Positions 1 through 11,115 of a DNA stretch of 64,000 bases are shown one piece after another (positions within the stretch are counted from its first letter, which is position 1; the number at the start of each line of letters is the position of its first letter). Under the pieces are notes generated by a model. That model made no database searches and was not told where the DNA came from. It saw only the letters and a program-made list of their open reading frames with translations. Where the stretch lies: NCBI GenBank assembly GCA_016617855.1, contig JAECUM010094095.1:1-64000 (forward strand). Direction: 5' to 3'. This stretch comes from Megalonaias nervosa. Its lineage: Eukaryota; Mollusca; Bivalvia; Unionida; Unionidae. The position numbers were made by a program, and so were the translations under genes.

Positions 1-160
1 TTCAACAAATAATTTTATTTTCCTAGAATACAAAGTAACTCCAGTGGTTGCCGAATGAATTCAAACCTTGCAAGAGCTGAAGTACCAATAGTCGGAAATA
101 GTGTTGATGACGTCTCACAAAATAGTCATCTCAATTAAAACTGAACACAGCTAAAATTGT
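1..160 (-). repeat. LTR-related fragment, cut by the window edge
   Basis: The first bases read like the inside of the LTR family found at 50,343-51,266 and in the scrap near 48,720: an ATTCAACAA-ACTAAT / CTCTAATACAAAGTAA pattern followed by CCAGTGGT. Similarity was judged by eye and fades after about 70 bases. It could be the edge of an older relative of the Gmr1-like element on the minus strand. No ends or target duplication are visible. Confidence 0.3.
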
Positions 161-1577
161 TTCCACTGAGACTAATGTTAAGGCCTGGAACGAGTAATCC
201 TGAATAAAACAACATTTATAAATAAAGCAAAGGCACAAATCAGAACCAGGATGAGGGTCATTTCCCAATCATTATTGTAAGCATCTTGCTTTAATTTCTT
301 TGCGTATACTTGACCTTGAACTTAACATCTGAAAAACATGTTTAACAGGAAGTAATAATGATCTTTTGAAATAATCGACACTCATAGAGAAATGTTAGCT
401 ATACAATAAGTTGTTTATTTTAAAAAAGAAATTAGTCATGTACGAACAGCTCATACCCTCAGTTATGGACAAAAGTCAATTACACAGCAGAAATTAAGTA
501 TAATAACATTATATATTGCGTTAGGAACTATTGCTTATTGTCAATGCATTAACGACAACTTGCCAGTAATTATTTATTATTACTCTTCCTTAAGCGACGA
601 TTAGTTTGCCTCATATTGATGGAGCTTCATTGTTTAGTATATCATATTTTTCTGTTCTTGAATTATTGCGTGTCCAGTGATAAACTACACGGCAGCGATG
701 CAAGTTTTAAGGGTAAGTCAAGGGCGAACACAAACGTGCATTACAAATGTTAGATATGCAGTAATCGCGTATCTTCATGTTAAACGTTTCCAAATAGAGA
801 GATTCGGATTGCGTTTAATCAGGTTACAATGTCCTTTCAAACATCTGGGCTAGATACAAATGTTGCTTGAAAATACCATTTTACATTATTATTAATGTTG
901 AGCTTGTTCAAAAGACAATTGAGCATTATCATCTTCTCTTTACAGCCAGATCATATGATACTTCTTACAAGAACGTGGAGGACTTAGTAGTAATGGATAA
1001 CGATCACATTCCTCCAAGATATTTGTTTTATAGACCAGAGTTGAATACATCCTCTAGGATACAAAATTTCCCTAAGCTGATGTACGTGATAATTGTGAAT
1101 GTTATGTTATTATCAACTTGTATGACCGTAATGCATAATGCTGTAACCGCTGTAGAGGACAACTTGAAGTTCTTTTCAAAGCAGTGCAGTATTTTTATCT
1201 GACATTTACTTGTATCCACATTAAACCATGCATTATGATATTGATCGAAAGTTATAAACAAATTATTATCATTCAATACCTGCAAGATTAAGGGGACAAA
1301 ATGAGATTTTTTGGCATTGAAAACAATGAGTAAAGACGGGAAAATTGCTAACTAGTGCCAAAGTAGGTATAAACGTACAACCTGTGCCATTACTCCGGCT
1401 TTAGAAAGAATACGTGTACTGTAGTTGAAACATAGATCGATATAACATGCAGTTTTCAAGTGGTTCTGTATAGAGTGGCGGACATAAGCAAAGTGTGATT
1501 TGTTAATAGCAAATTGTGACGGCACATGAAACACGTGAGTGCGATTTATTGTTCACGTGTAAAAATGGCAACTGTAC
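161..1577. other. Non-coding stretch, nothing recognised
   Basis: This AT-rich sequence lies downstream of the Ig-domain exon on the minus strand and is probably intron or intergenic. Open frames on both strands around 870-1,285 are short, overlap each other and show no family motif. I do not support any as a gene. Confidence 0.5.
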
Positions 1578-1877
1578 CTGTGACATTCAACAACTTTGAA
1601 CCCCTTTGAACGAATGTTTCATTATTCCCTCGTATACCATTGGTGGCGGAGCAGATGTATGTCCCACTATTTTCTAGAGACATCCTGTCAATGAGTAGGG
1701 TTGTATGTGTCGAATTAGTCGTACCCTCTAGCCCAGTTCTGATCACATCGTTCATCCACATGTGCATCCAGGGGTAGAAAGTATTCTTCGCAGGGATACC
1801 TCGAGTCTCACAAACAAGCACAACCGTCTGGTTCTGCATGGTAGTGCCTGATACAGTTACGTTGATATCTGGAGCAT
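1578..1877 (-). CDS. Internal exon encoding one immunoglobulin-like domain
   Basis: This 300-bp exon encodes 100 codons of an Ig fold. Visible Ig hallmarks are the first-sheet cysteine (VLVCE), the core tryptophan (MHMW) and the second cysteine in ENSGTYICSA, which matches the D-x-G-x-Y-x-C signature. Several N-glycosylation sequons (NQT, NST, NET, NVT) point to an extracellular protein. On the minus strand it is bounded by an acceptor (ATTTGTAG, intron ending at 1,878) and a donor (GTACAG, starting at 1,577). Both introns are phase 1, the usual arrangement for Ig exons that can be shuffled. No neighbouring exon could be found, so the parent gene is unknown. A cell-adhesion or hemicentin-like receptor is plausible. 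An isolated relic exon is the alternative, but the intact frame and splice sites argue against it. Confidence 0.72.
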
Positions 1878-2457
1878 CTACAAATTACCACAATAGCATT
1901 TATTCCTGGTAAGTGAGTATATTCAATTTTGGTCAAGCTCGCAATTCTTACAAGACAACTGTAACGTTTGGAAATTACCGACCGAAAATGTTGTCCCTTA
2001 AAAGTAATTTAAACTGTTAGGATCCTTTCATTGCCAAGCACTTCACATATTACCATAATTTCTGCCCATGTTTGATACTCAGCAGATAAACGTACTCATC
2101 GCTGAAGTCCGATGCTTCTCTCTATACCCAAGAATCTCATCCTATATAAAAGTCGTCGCGATGATTATGTGCTCAAGTTTATTAATGTCCAATGTAATAC
2201 ATTTTGACAATGGCATGAATGCTGTTTTCATGTTAAAGCGTATAATATCAATGCAAACTGCGAATTTACTTGGAGACGTGTATATCTTGTAGAGAGTTGT
2301 TTTGGTACGCGTCACATTCAATTCCCATATTTGTGAATAGCTGTTAGTTGAACAAAACGTGCATATTTTAACGAAAAAAATATGAAAAGATTCAGTTAGC
2401 TTTGACGTGCTTGTGTACCTGATTTTCAAATCAAAAAAGGATTTTCTTTCCAGATAG
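1878..2457. other. Presumed intron upstream of the Ig exon
   Basis: No coding signal was seen on either strand. It separates the Ig exon from the retrotransposon beginning near 2,458. Confidence 0.4.
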
Positions 2458-2687
2458 TTACTGGAACTTCATCGGGATTCGAACTGTGATTCGCTTAGAA
2501 CTTTTGATTGCCAAGACTTATATTTATTATTTCTAGCATTAATTTTGGATTATATTCATAAACCGTAAGTCTTTTTTCATATTTCTACCTTGTTTTTCTA
2601 GGGAAATAAATTGTTTGTTAAATTTTACAAAGCTTGTTGGCTTCACTCTTTTTCGTGTTACTTTTGTACGAACCTAGACACGTAACA
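2458..2687 (+). repeat. 5' LTR remnant (3' part only)
   Basis: This segment aligns with 8,089-8,315 of the same element: GGAACTTCATCGG, CATAAACCGTAAGTC, TTTTACAAAGCTTGTTGGCTT. It ends with CGTAACA at 2,681-2,687. Sequence upstream of 2,458 does not match the 3' LTR, so about three quarters of the LTR is missing. Confidence 0.8.
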
Positions 2688-2696
2688 TAGAAAAAT

Positions 2697-2716
2697 TGGG
2701 GTCTCGTCCTTGGGAT
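2697..2716 (+). promoter_or_regulatory. Primer-binding site, tRNA-Pro type, mutated
   Basis: TGGGGTCTCGTCCTTGGGAT lies about ten bases after the 5' LTR end. It is an altered version of the intact 18-base tRNA-Pro site in copy 2 at 53,915-53,932, with two extra bases and one change in the G run. Confidence 0.7.
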
Positions 2717-2855
2717 ATATGAATTTTGGCTGAAATATTTAAAAACATTGTTTTTTGAAATTTCAGTTCTCCTAGTTTTCAGAATATTTTAAATCCCAAG
2801 TATTATTTCACATTTTCTTTGAAATCTTTAGTGAAATTAACAGGCTTTTTCTACA

Positions 2856-3262
2856 ATGTCACCAAAAGTGGAAACGTTTCTTCCAAATCCTACTCAGGAG
2901 CAGTTGGATTGTTTGAAAAAAGATGAATTACTTGAACCTGCTAGAAAATACGATCTTTTTGAAGCAAAATCTTCTTTCACGAAGCAAGAAATAAAAAACA
3001 TTTTGATCCAGTATTTGGTAGAGAAGAATGTTTTGGATAAAAGTGTTTTGGTTTCGATCAGTAAGTCTGTATCAGACTCTGATATAACAGTAAAGGAATT
3101 AAAATTAAAATACAAGATGGAATTAGAGCTAAGGAAGCCTGAACTGCAGAAACAAGAAAAACAAATGCAGTTACAATTTGAAAAGGAGGAGAGAGAGACA
3201 GGAAAGAAAAAAAGATAAACAATTTGATAAGGAGGAGGGAGAGAAACAGATGTAGCTACATT

Positions 3263-3328
<66 letters not shown>

Positions 3329-4135
3329 ACAAAGAGAGAAGGATGAAAGGGAATTTCAAATTAAGTTAAAAGACATAGAGCTGGCAAGTGAAAGGCATAT
3401 TCCCAATTCACATACAAATTCAAGTTTTGATATTACAAAGAATATTATGTTAGTGCCCCCTTTCAGAGAAAAAGAAGCAGACAAATATTGTCCTCGTTTT
3501 GAAAAGGTCGCTGAAAATTTGAAATGGCCAAGAGAGCATCGAACTAAGTTATTACAGTGTGTAGTTCTTGGTAACACTAGTGATATTTACCATTCACTGT
3601 CAGTTCAGCAAAGTACTGACTATGATATGGTTAAGGAATGCATCTTAAAAGGTTATGAGTTAGTCCCTGAATCTTATCGGCAAAAATTCAGAAACTATAA
3701 AAAAGAATCTGGACAGACCTATGTCCAATTTGCAAGAGAAAAAGAGCAGTTATTTGATACATGTAGCTTAGCCAAGAAAGTTTAACAAGATTATGAAAGT
3801 CTCAAACAACTTGTATTACTTGAAGGGTTTAAGAACTGAGTCCATAGTGACATTAAGACTTATCATGACAAGCATAAGATCGAAACCTTGGAAAATGCTG
3901 CTTGCGCTGCTGACGAGTATTTCTTAATACATAAAGTTCCTGTTGTAGGCAAGTCTTCCACTCAGCAGTCTTCTGGTAAGAAGGTATTTCAGTCTAATTC
4001 GAGCCCATCGAAAACTTTATCTGGCGCAACTTTTAAAAGTCAAGTTTCTGATAAGCTTGATTGAAAATCCTTGTCTCTTGCTACGTGTACCTATTGCAAG
4101 AAGAAAGGACACGTTATTTCTGATTGCTTCAAATA
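2856..4135 (+). pseudogene. gag: gag (SCAN-like capsid plus CCHC zinc knuckle), broken
   Basis: The frame opens at ATG 2,856 and gives a 120-residue N-terminal part rich in Glu and Lys, predicted coiled coil. A (GA)n microsatellite at 3,269-3,320 interrupts it. Reading resumes at 3,321 with a capsid segment carrying WPREHRTKLLQ, YDMVKECILKGYELVPESYR and TYVQFAREKEQLFD. This resembles the Gmr1-type Gag from which vertebrate SCAN domains are thought to derive. A stop at 3,783 and further stops follow. A CCHC zinc knuckle (CTYCKKKGHVISDC) lies at 4,086-4,127. Gag would package element RNA in the cytoplasm. This copy cannot make a full protein. Confidence 0.8.
3269..3320 (+). repeat. (GA)n microsatellite inside gag
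   Basis: About 26 AG units lie within the Glu/Arg-rich coiled-coil part of gag. Copy 2 has a different simple repeat at the matching place, 54,592-54,620. Confidence 0.95.
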
Positions 4136-5042
4136 GAAATATAAGCATCAGAATCAAGACAGACCTATCAGAAATGCTCTTATTTCTAAGAGGTCAAGGT
4201 TACGGTCATGTATTGAAAGCAATACATTTGTTGGGTCTAATAAACCCCAGTCTGATTTTATTATGGAGAATTATGAACGATTTATGTCGAAGGGTTCTAT
4301 ATCACTCTTGGGTGATTTGGCCAATCCTATCCCTATTAAAATTTAAGGGATACAGGAGCTTCTCAGAGTCTTTTATTATCAGGTACTTTGCCTTTTTCTG
4401 AGAAGTCTTCATCAATGAGAGTGTTCTTATTGAGGGAGTAGAGTGCGGGTTTGTTAATGTTCCTCTCAATTCTGTAAATTTGTCATCAGACCTAGTTTCA
4501 GGACCTGTGACAGTCCGAATAGTGTATTCATTACCCGTTGAGGGCATTCATTTGTTACAAGGCGACGACCTAGCTGGAGATAAGGTTGTGGTTAATCCAG
4601 TTGTAACTGACAAACCTTCTTTAGATCAAAAAGGTGATCCAATTGAAAAAGAATTCCCTGATTTATACCCAGCATGAGCAGTTACCAGAGCTATGGCAAA
4701 GAAAGACCTTGAGAATGATTTTGATAAGAAAACTATTCCTTTAGCTGACACATGTATTGGTCAGACTTTTGATGGGTCACTTTCACTCCTTGTTTGGATC
4801 AAGTGAAAGATATTGATCACAGTGATCCTCTTTTAACTACTCATTCTCTTTTTTTTAATCAGGGTGATAAACAACAATCACTTGTCGTCGAACAGGAAGA
4901 ATATTCTGAGATCTCCTGTTCGTTTCAGAGGGACATTAGTGAAACTGAAGCTACTGAAGTACCTGTCTGTTGTTTTATTAACAATGGAATTCTTATGAGA
5001 AAATGGAGACCTCCCAAGGTACCTGCTGGTGACGAGTGATCA
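4136..5042 (+). pseudogene. Protease and linker region of pol, broken
   Basis: By alignment with copy 2 this region covers the aspartic protease and the long linker before integrase. The segment after MSKGSISLLGD and NPIPIKI should carry the catalytic D-T/S-G. Here a TAA stop at about 4,344 and a frame change destroy it. Short open pieces follow (4,480-4,677, VSGPVTVRIVYSLPVEG; 4,794-5,039) and match copy 2 in wording. No catalytic triad is intact. Confidence 0.6.
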
Positions 5043-5700
5043 GTGAACTATCAAATTGTAGTTTCAAAATCTTACAGACAGGAAATACTTAGTCTGGCCT
5101 GTGAAACTCCTCTGGCTGGTCATTTAGGGATTAATAAGACTTATCACAACATCTTGACTCAATTTTACTGGACACAAATCACAAGTGATGTTTGTAAATA
5201 CTGTAGATCTTGTCATACTTGTCAAATGGTAGGAAAATCCAATCAGAAGATACCTAAGGCTCACCTGTAAACTATTCCTGCATTTGACGATCCATTTAGC
5301 AGAATAATGGTAGATTGTGTTGGTCCCTTACCTAAGACCAAGTCAGGCAACCAATACTTGTTGACCATTATGTGTGCGTCAGCAAGATTCCCAGAGGCAA
5401 TTCCTTTGAGGAATATATAAAAATTAAAACAATGCCAAAAGCTTTGATAAAGGTTTTTACTCAATTTGGCCTTCCCAAATCTGTCCAATCTGGTCAAGGG
5501 TCAAATTTTATGTCTGCAATTTTCCAACTATTTATGCTTGAATTTGGCATTCAGCAATTCAAGTCAAAAGCGAAATTACGGTTTCACAGAACTTTACTTG
5601 AAAGAACTTTTGAGTCCTGTAATAGAGCTCATTCTATCTTGCTCATTCTTCAAAATTTTCTTTAAATTGGTTATTACGGCGCTTAGAAACTAAAGAAGAA
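5043..5700 (+). pseudogene. Integrase (zinc-binding domain and part of core), broken and shortened
   Basis: The N-terminal HHCC zinc-binding domain is recognisable: two His in GHLGINKTYHNIL and two Cys in CRSCHTCQ. A stop (TAA at 5,268) separates it from the core. The core retains the first catalytic Asp in IMVDCVGPL. The second is altered: the expected SDQGSNF reads SGQGSNF, Asp to Gly. After LLERTFES the frame jumps almost directly to the basic C-terminal tail (KLRRKMN), so the rest of the catalytic core, including the normal context of the third acidic residue, is missing. The same junction occurs in copy 2. Integrase lies upstream of RT, as in Gmr1-like elements. Confidence 0.78.
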
Positions 5701-5751
5701 AATGAATGAAATAAATTATAATAATAGTACTCCTGGGATCTAAATAAATTA

Positions 5752-7302
5752 ATGGAGTACCAGTATATTGAGAGAAATTGCCAGGTAAATCATGCAATTA
5801 ATTTAGTTGTACCTGTCCCACAAACTGAGGATATAAGTGAAGGAATTAAATCGGAATCTATTCATTTTGGAGTGACAAATCTTCGGAATTCGGAAATTAT
5901 GAATAATCTGGACCAGAAACTTTTACATTTGCAAAAAAAAGAAAGGAATGAACTTAAACAGTTATTATTTCAATATGAGCATTTATTTCTAGATGTTCCT
6001 ACGAGAACTAACACAATTTTTCATGACGTTGAAATTGTAAATTCCAAACCTGTGAAACAAAATCCGTACAGGATGAACCCTCTCAAACAGGAATACTTGA
6101 AAAAGAAAATTCAATATTTGTTGGAGAATGATTTCGTAGAGGCCAGTAAAAGTGACTGGAGTTCACGATGCATACTTGTTCCAAAACAAGATAAAACTTT
6201 CCGTATGTGTACTGATTATAGAAATGTGAACAATGTGACTAAGACAGATTCATTTCCATTACCATGAATCGATGACTGCATTGATAAAGATGGAAGTGCC
6301 AAGTATGTCACCAAATTTGACCTTCTGAAAGGATTTTGGCAAATTCCACTAACGGAAAGAGCAAAGGAAATTTCGGCATTCGTAACTCCAGATGGACGTT
6401 ACCAATACAAAGTGATGCCGTTTGGGATGAAGGGTTCGCCAAGTACCTTTCAACGTTTGATGAATATGATTACCTCTGGTCTCGATAATTGTGATGCTTA
6501 CATCGATGATATCATCATCTACAACGACACCTGGGAAGAACATCTACCGACAATTCGGAAATTCTTTGAGAGACTCACTGATGCAAGTTTGACAATCAAT
6601 TTATCCAAAAGTGAGTTCTGCCGTGCTTGTGTAAAATTTCTAGGACATATTGTGAGACATGGACAAGTTAAACCTATAGATGCTAAGGTCAAGGCTATCT
6701 CTGAATTTCCTGTGCCTGTCAGTAAAAAACAACTGATGCGATTGTTGAGTATGGCTGGATACGATCGGAAATTTTGTTCCAATTTTTCTAATATTGCTAA
6801 ACCAATGACAAATTTATTGAGCAAGAAAAGCAAGTTTCTATAGACTGAAAAATGTCAGGAGGCGTTCGACAAGTTAAAAGCCATAGTTGAAGGTGCACCA
6901 GTTCTTCGAGCTCCAAATTTCAGTCAATGATTGAAACTGTCTGTTGATGCAAGTGATGTTGGGGTTGGAGCAGTATTGATTCAAGAAGATAGAAATGGTG
7001 TTGATCATCCAGTGTGCTATGTTCCTAAAAAATTAAATAAGCAGCAAAGAAATTATTCAGCAATCGAGAAGGAATGTTTGTCTTTAATATTTGCATTACA
7101 GCATTTTGAAGTTTACATTAGTTCAGCTCCTTCTCCGATTGTTGTATTTTGTGATCACAACCCCCTTACCTTCATTGACAAGATGTAAACTAAAAATCAA
7201 ATATTATTAAGGTGGAGTCTGTTGTTATAGGAATATAATATTGAAATCAGGCACATCAAAGGAAAAGACAATTTAATAGCAGATGCACATTCCCGTGTAT
7301 AG
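5752..7302 (+). pseudogene. Reverse transcriptase and RNase H, broken
   Basis: The RT fingers and palm are clear: PYRMNPLKQEYLKKKIQ, the template-contact segment KTFRMCTDYRNVN, MPFGMKGSPSTFQRLM, and the catalytic YIDD at about 6,498-6,509. The thumb and connection (KFLGHIVRHGQVKP) follow. RNase H supplies its acidic residues in LSVDASDVGVGAVLIQED, IEKECLSLIFAL and VVFCDHNPLTF. In-frame stops at 6,265 (TGA), 6,841 (TAG) and 7,186 (TAA), plus others, disable it. The end is TAG at 7,300-7,302, shortly before the 3' LTR. Nothing follows RNase H, confirming that integrase is not at the end. Confidence 0.88.
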
Positions 7303-7432
7303 AAATATTATATCATGTACACTTTTTATAATTCATAAGAGTTCTTATGCAATTTTTTTACATCATGTATAAGTAACATATGGTAAAAAGAAAGCTTTAT
7401 TATATAAATCTTTCTTTTTCTTTATGGGGAAG

Positions 7433-8309
7433 CGTTACGTATATGCAATTAAATTGTTTCTTTGTTAGTTTTTAATTTATTTTTTTTTTATTTTATTCCA
7501 TAACATGTTATTGTAATGATAACTTTATTCACTGGAATTGACATTTTTCCAGACAACTCAGTACAGTTCTATTTAGCATGATAAACAAGCAGCAACCTGA
7601 AACATTGTATAAATCGGTGACCTAGATTCAGTCTCTGGTAAACAACATCTTTTATTTTTTTTTATGTTCATTCCAGTGAAGTAATCAGAGATTTCAGTCA
7701 AGGTCATATCTGGCCTACGCGATAATAGACTTGTATCCTTTTTGCGTAGCTCGGACAAAGTGATCACGTGACCCCATCACGAGGGTATGAATTGCGTTGT
7801 AGTAGGCTTAAAACTCAGTTTCTTAGTGATTTTTTCTCAATCGTAATTTATACCTTTGGATCTGAAGGTATTTTTATTGTTGCCAGTTTGATTTGAATTT
7901 TTCTATTTTTCGGAATCAATAATTTATTTTCCTTGTATACCACTAGTGCTCATTAGAATTCTTGGACACAGATATCTTTTGGAAATTATCCGGAATTCTA
8001 AAGCCGGAATATTATTCTTGGTAATTCAACAAGGAACTGTTGACACATCAATACAAAGCAGATTATAGAAGACGTCATCGCCTTCCATCTTGGAACTTCA
8101 TCGGCATTCGAACTGTTATTCACTTAGGACTTTTTATTGCAGGACTTATATTTATTAATTCTAGGATTAATTTTGGATTAGATTCATAAACCGTAAGTCC
8201 TTTTTCATATTTTTACCTTGGTTTCCTAGGGAAATACATTATTTGTTAAATTTTACAAAGCTTGTTGGCTTCACTCTTTTTCTTGTTAATTTTGTACGAG
8301 CCTAGACAC

Positions 8310-8315
<6 letters not shown>
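7433..8315 (+). repeat. 3' LTR, near full length
   Basis: It starts CGTTACGTATATGCAATT (the family start is TGTTACG, here with the first T changed to C) and ends CCTAGACACATAAAT (the family end is CGTAACA). It is preceded by a purine-rich ATGGGGAAG. The reverse complement matches the solo LTR at 50,343-51,266. A (TA)n tract abuts and probably overlaps its end. Confidence 0.85.

Positions 8316-8402
<87 letters not shown>
8314..8402. repeat. (TA)n microsatellite
   Basis: About 44 TA units directly abut the 3' LTR of the retrotransposon. Confidence 0.97.
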
Positions 8403-8404
<2 letters not shown>

Positions 8405-8535
8405 TAATTTGTTTTTAAATTCAGCTTCAAATTAATCAATATCTTATTTGGCCATTTATTAAACCAACGTGTGTTTTCTATTTTGTTATATTGTGTTGGT
8501 TTGTCTTTAATATTTCCCGGTCTAGTAAACAGAAG

Positions 8536-8741
8536 TTACATAGCGAGCAAAAGTAATTTCTGATCTTTAGGTCCAACATTAATGTAAGGTTTAATATCTT
8601 TAGCACAATCTAGTATATCTATATACAGATCAGAATCTAGAGGTCTACATCTAACCGCATAGAAAGTAATAAGTTGTTCATACGAATTTGTTTCTGCACA
8701 CATCTGTTGCCCGAGTCGCTTGTGTAATATGTCAAACATCC
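8536..8741 (-). CDS. Candidate terminal coding exon, unknown protein
   Basis: On the minus strand an acceptor-like AAATTACAG ends at 8,742. It is followed by a 206-bp stretch with one frame open to TAA at 8,536-8,538, about 67 residues. The composition is protein-like rather than low-complexity (for example RLGQQMCAETNSYEQ and YIDILDCAKDIKPYIN), which is unusual for the AT-rich surroundings. I recognise no family and see no upstream exon. It may be a real last exon, a relic, or chance. Confidence 0.33.
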
Positions 8742-10774
8742 CTGTAATTTATATTTATTATCACAATATTTCCACTTCTGTCGTACACGTTCATATTACT
8801 TTAAGCGTTAATGAATAGTCTATCTTCGATAAAAGGTGTGCAATTCGCACATATTTTCGGGAGCATCTGTTTGAAGCTTCATTTAATTTAATTGCATATT
8901 TTTTTCCAGCGGTGACCCAGGTGTTGTACAAAATATCGCATTGTTACAATTTTACAAGAACACGCTTTTAATATCAATACCGTTTTGGCGTAATTATTTA
9001 AATTTTGCATTTGTTATCTTGTTTACAATACACATCTTCTGAATCGTTTTCCTTTCTGTTTTCCAATTTACAAACAGATGTTTCACCAAATAATGTTTGC
9101 TTGACTCGACATATTCCCTCGGTAATGATAGAGAAGTATTACTTTTGAAAACGTTTTATATTTTGAAATTGCTATCTTTCTTTCACCTATTTCGTATCCA
9201 GGTATACTAATGGATCGTCTGTTAGTTAACCGAAAGGTTAATCCTATTTTGTATATGCTTCCTCGTAGCTTACTTCAATTCGAATCAGTTGTAATCATAT
9301 GTTTTCTTAGGATAAACCAAATCTGGTGATATCATTTTGAATGAAGTACTTTTATAATATAATATGTATGTTTTTCTCAACCTTTTCCACTAGACAATTT
9401 TGGGATTAGTGCTATTTGTGTGTTTGTGAGTGTGTCTAATTTATACACAGTTAATCATTAAATTTAGTTTCAATCAACTCATATCACATTTGATGCAGAA
9501 TTTTCGTATTTTGCAATCTGCATCTTAACACATTTTATAAAGAAACACCATATATGTTATCATCCTTTTATGTTTTCATGTTTTCACTTTCTCGGCGTTA
9601 AGATAAGCACAACTGTCATAAAGCATTTTGTATCTACTTTGTATTTTATGTTTGCATTTATGGCAGATACGTAAGCTTGATAAAGGCAACCGTTGTTATG
9701 TAGACATACGTTTATATATGGAACCATTTTGTGCTCACTTGTGTAATTTCTAAGAAGATTCTTTAGTTTACCGTTCGCTCGATTTAGTTTCCTTGTTGAG
9801 AACCTGTTTAATTTATTGCCATATCTCGGTTATTATTTGTCTAAGGTTTCATAAATAAAGTTCTTTGTCAGTTACTAAAGCGGAAAGCATCATAAATAAT
9901 GTTCTTTTTCAGCCACTAAATCGAAAAGCAAACATCAATTATACTCTATGCTTGATTAATTATCTTGCAACAAGCTATATAGGTTAAGTGCGATTTGGTC
10001 AATAATTTTGTATTGGATTCAAAGGTATGGATGATTTGAGTTCTATGTCATATTATTCTATTTTATGCTTGACTATGCTACAGCTGCAACATAAACTGTA
10101 ACATAATATGCTGTTCTAAATCAAACTTTGTTATTCCTCAAACATATTTTGTATCTTGAGGCATCGTTGGGAATTATGCTTCTAAAGTTTGCAAGAAATT
10201 GCAGTATGTACTGTACGCGTAGATGAATAAAAGTCCTTGGAAGATCTTTATCGTCTATAAAACATAAGACCTTTCTTATTCGCAACAATAAGTCTGTAAA
10301 TTCTTGTAAGCAAATTTTTCTAGATATAAATTGCATTGCTCTTTACAAACCATTCAGTTTAATACAATAAATGTGTGTGGTTCTATTTTTAATTTGCAAA
10401 ATTCGGACATCGATGATGTTTTATCTTAAACTGTTGAATGAACGCCATTGTCATCGTTTCATTCTACCAAAACCCCAGAAGCTGTGGCAAACTAACATTG
10501 ATTTATGCGAGCAACAATGTCTTAGCTAGTGAAAAGCATTTGCTTTAAGATATGTTTGTGTTTTCGTGACTCAGTACGAATGCGTTGGTGTGTTAAACTT
10601 GTATAAGAGAATTTAATAATATTTGAGAAAAAAAACTAAGAAAACACTAAATCAATATTTGCGCAATAATGTTTTTTCAAGAGTTTAAATGTGAAGTTAT
10701 GATATTTGCCAACATCGCACAAGTTATTCAAATCATGAAAAAGTTTTGATTTTATCAACGAAACTATGAATAGC

Positions 10775-10776
<2 letters not shown>
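8742..10776. other. Non-coding stretch, nothing recognised
   Basis: AT-rich sequence. The longest open frame (10,121-10,336, minus) has no motif or supporting splice signals. Confidence 0.5.

Positions 10777-10870
<94 letters not shown>
10777..10870. repeat. (CA)n then (TA)n microsatellite
   Basis: Roughly 40 CA units with one TTACA interruption at about 10,805, passing into five TA units. Confidence 0.97.
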
Positions 10871-10968
10871 AAGAATACAATCAGACAGCGAATAACAGTC
10901 CTATCAAGTGCACTGGATCCAGCAAGGGATCATGTATGTCCGGGACTGATTAAGATAAATGCAACAAA

Positions 10969-11051
10969 CTGACAACGAACAGTGCAAAAAAAACTAGTAT
11001 CTAACTAACTAATGTGTAGTTAGATACTAGTTTTGCACTGTTCGTTGTCAG
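10969..11051. repeat. Near-perfect inverted repeat (hairpin), 35-39 bp arms
   Basis: The left arm, 10,969-11,007, begins CTGACAACGAACAGTGC. The right arm, 11,017-11,051, is its reverse complement apart from four extra A in the left arm's A run. The loop is about nine bases. It sits between a (CA)n(TA)n tract and a (TA)n tract. It could be a tiny foldback element or a hairpin made by template switching. Confidence 0.9.
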
Positions 11052-11054
11052 ATA

Positions 11055-11112
<58 letters not shown>
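11055..11112. repeat. (TA)n microsatellite
   Basis: About 27 TA units follow the hairpin at 10,969-11,051. Confidence 0.95.

Positions 11113-11115
<3 letters not shown>

Larger units (their letters stand above)
2458..8315 (+). mobile_element. Gmr1-like Ty3/gypsy LTR retrotransposon, copy 1 (decayed)
   Basis: The element comprises a truncated 5' LTR, a mutated primer-binding site, then gag, protease, integrase, reverse transcriptase and RNase H remnants, and a nearly full 3' LTR. Integrase lies upstream of RT, the order that defines Gmr1-like members of Ty3/gypsy (other Ty3/gypsy elements have integrase last). The coding part is broken by many stops and small frameshifts, so it is inactive. 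It shares gene order, gag type and a probable integrase deletion with the copy at 53.0-59.25 kb. The 5' LTR lacks most of its 5' part, so no target duplication can be read. Confidence 0.85.

Noticed and set aside
10636..10972. Open frames of Cys-Val or Thr-His repeats
   Set aside because: They are translations of the (CA)n tract.
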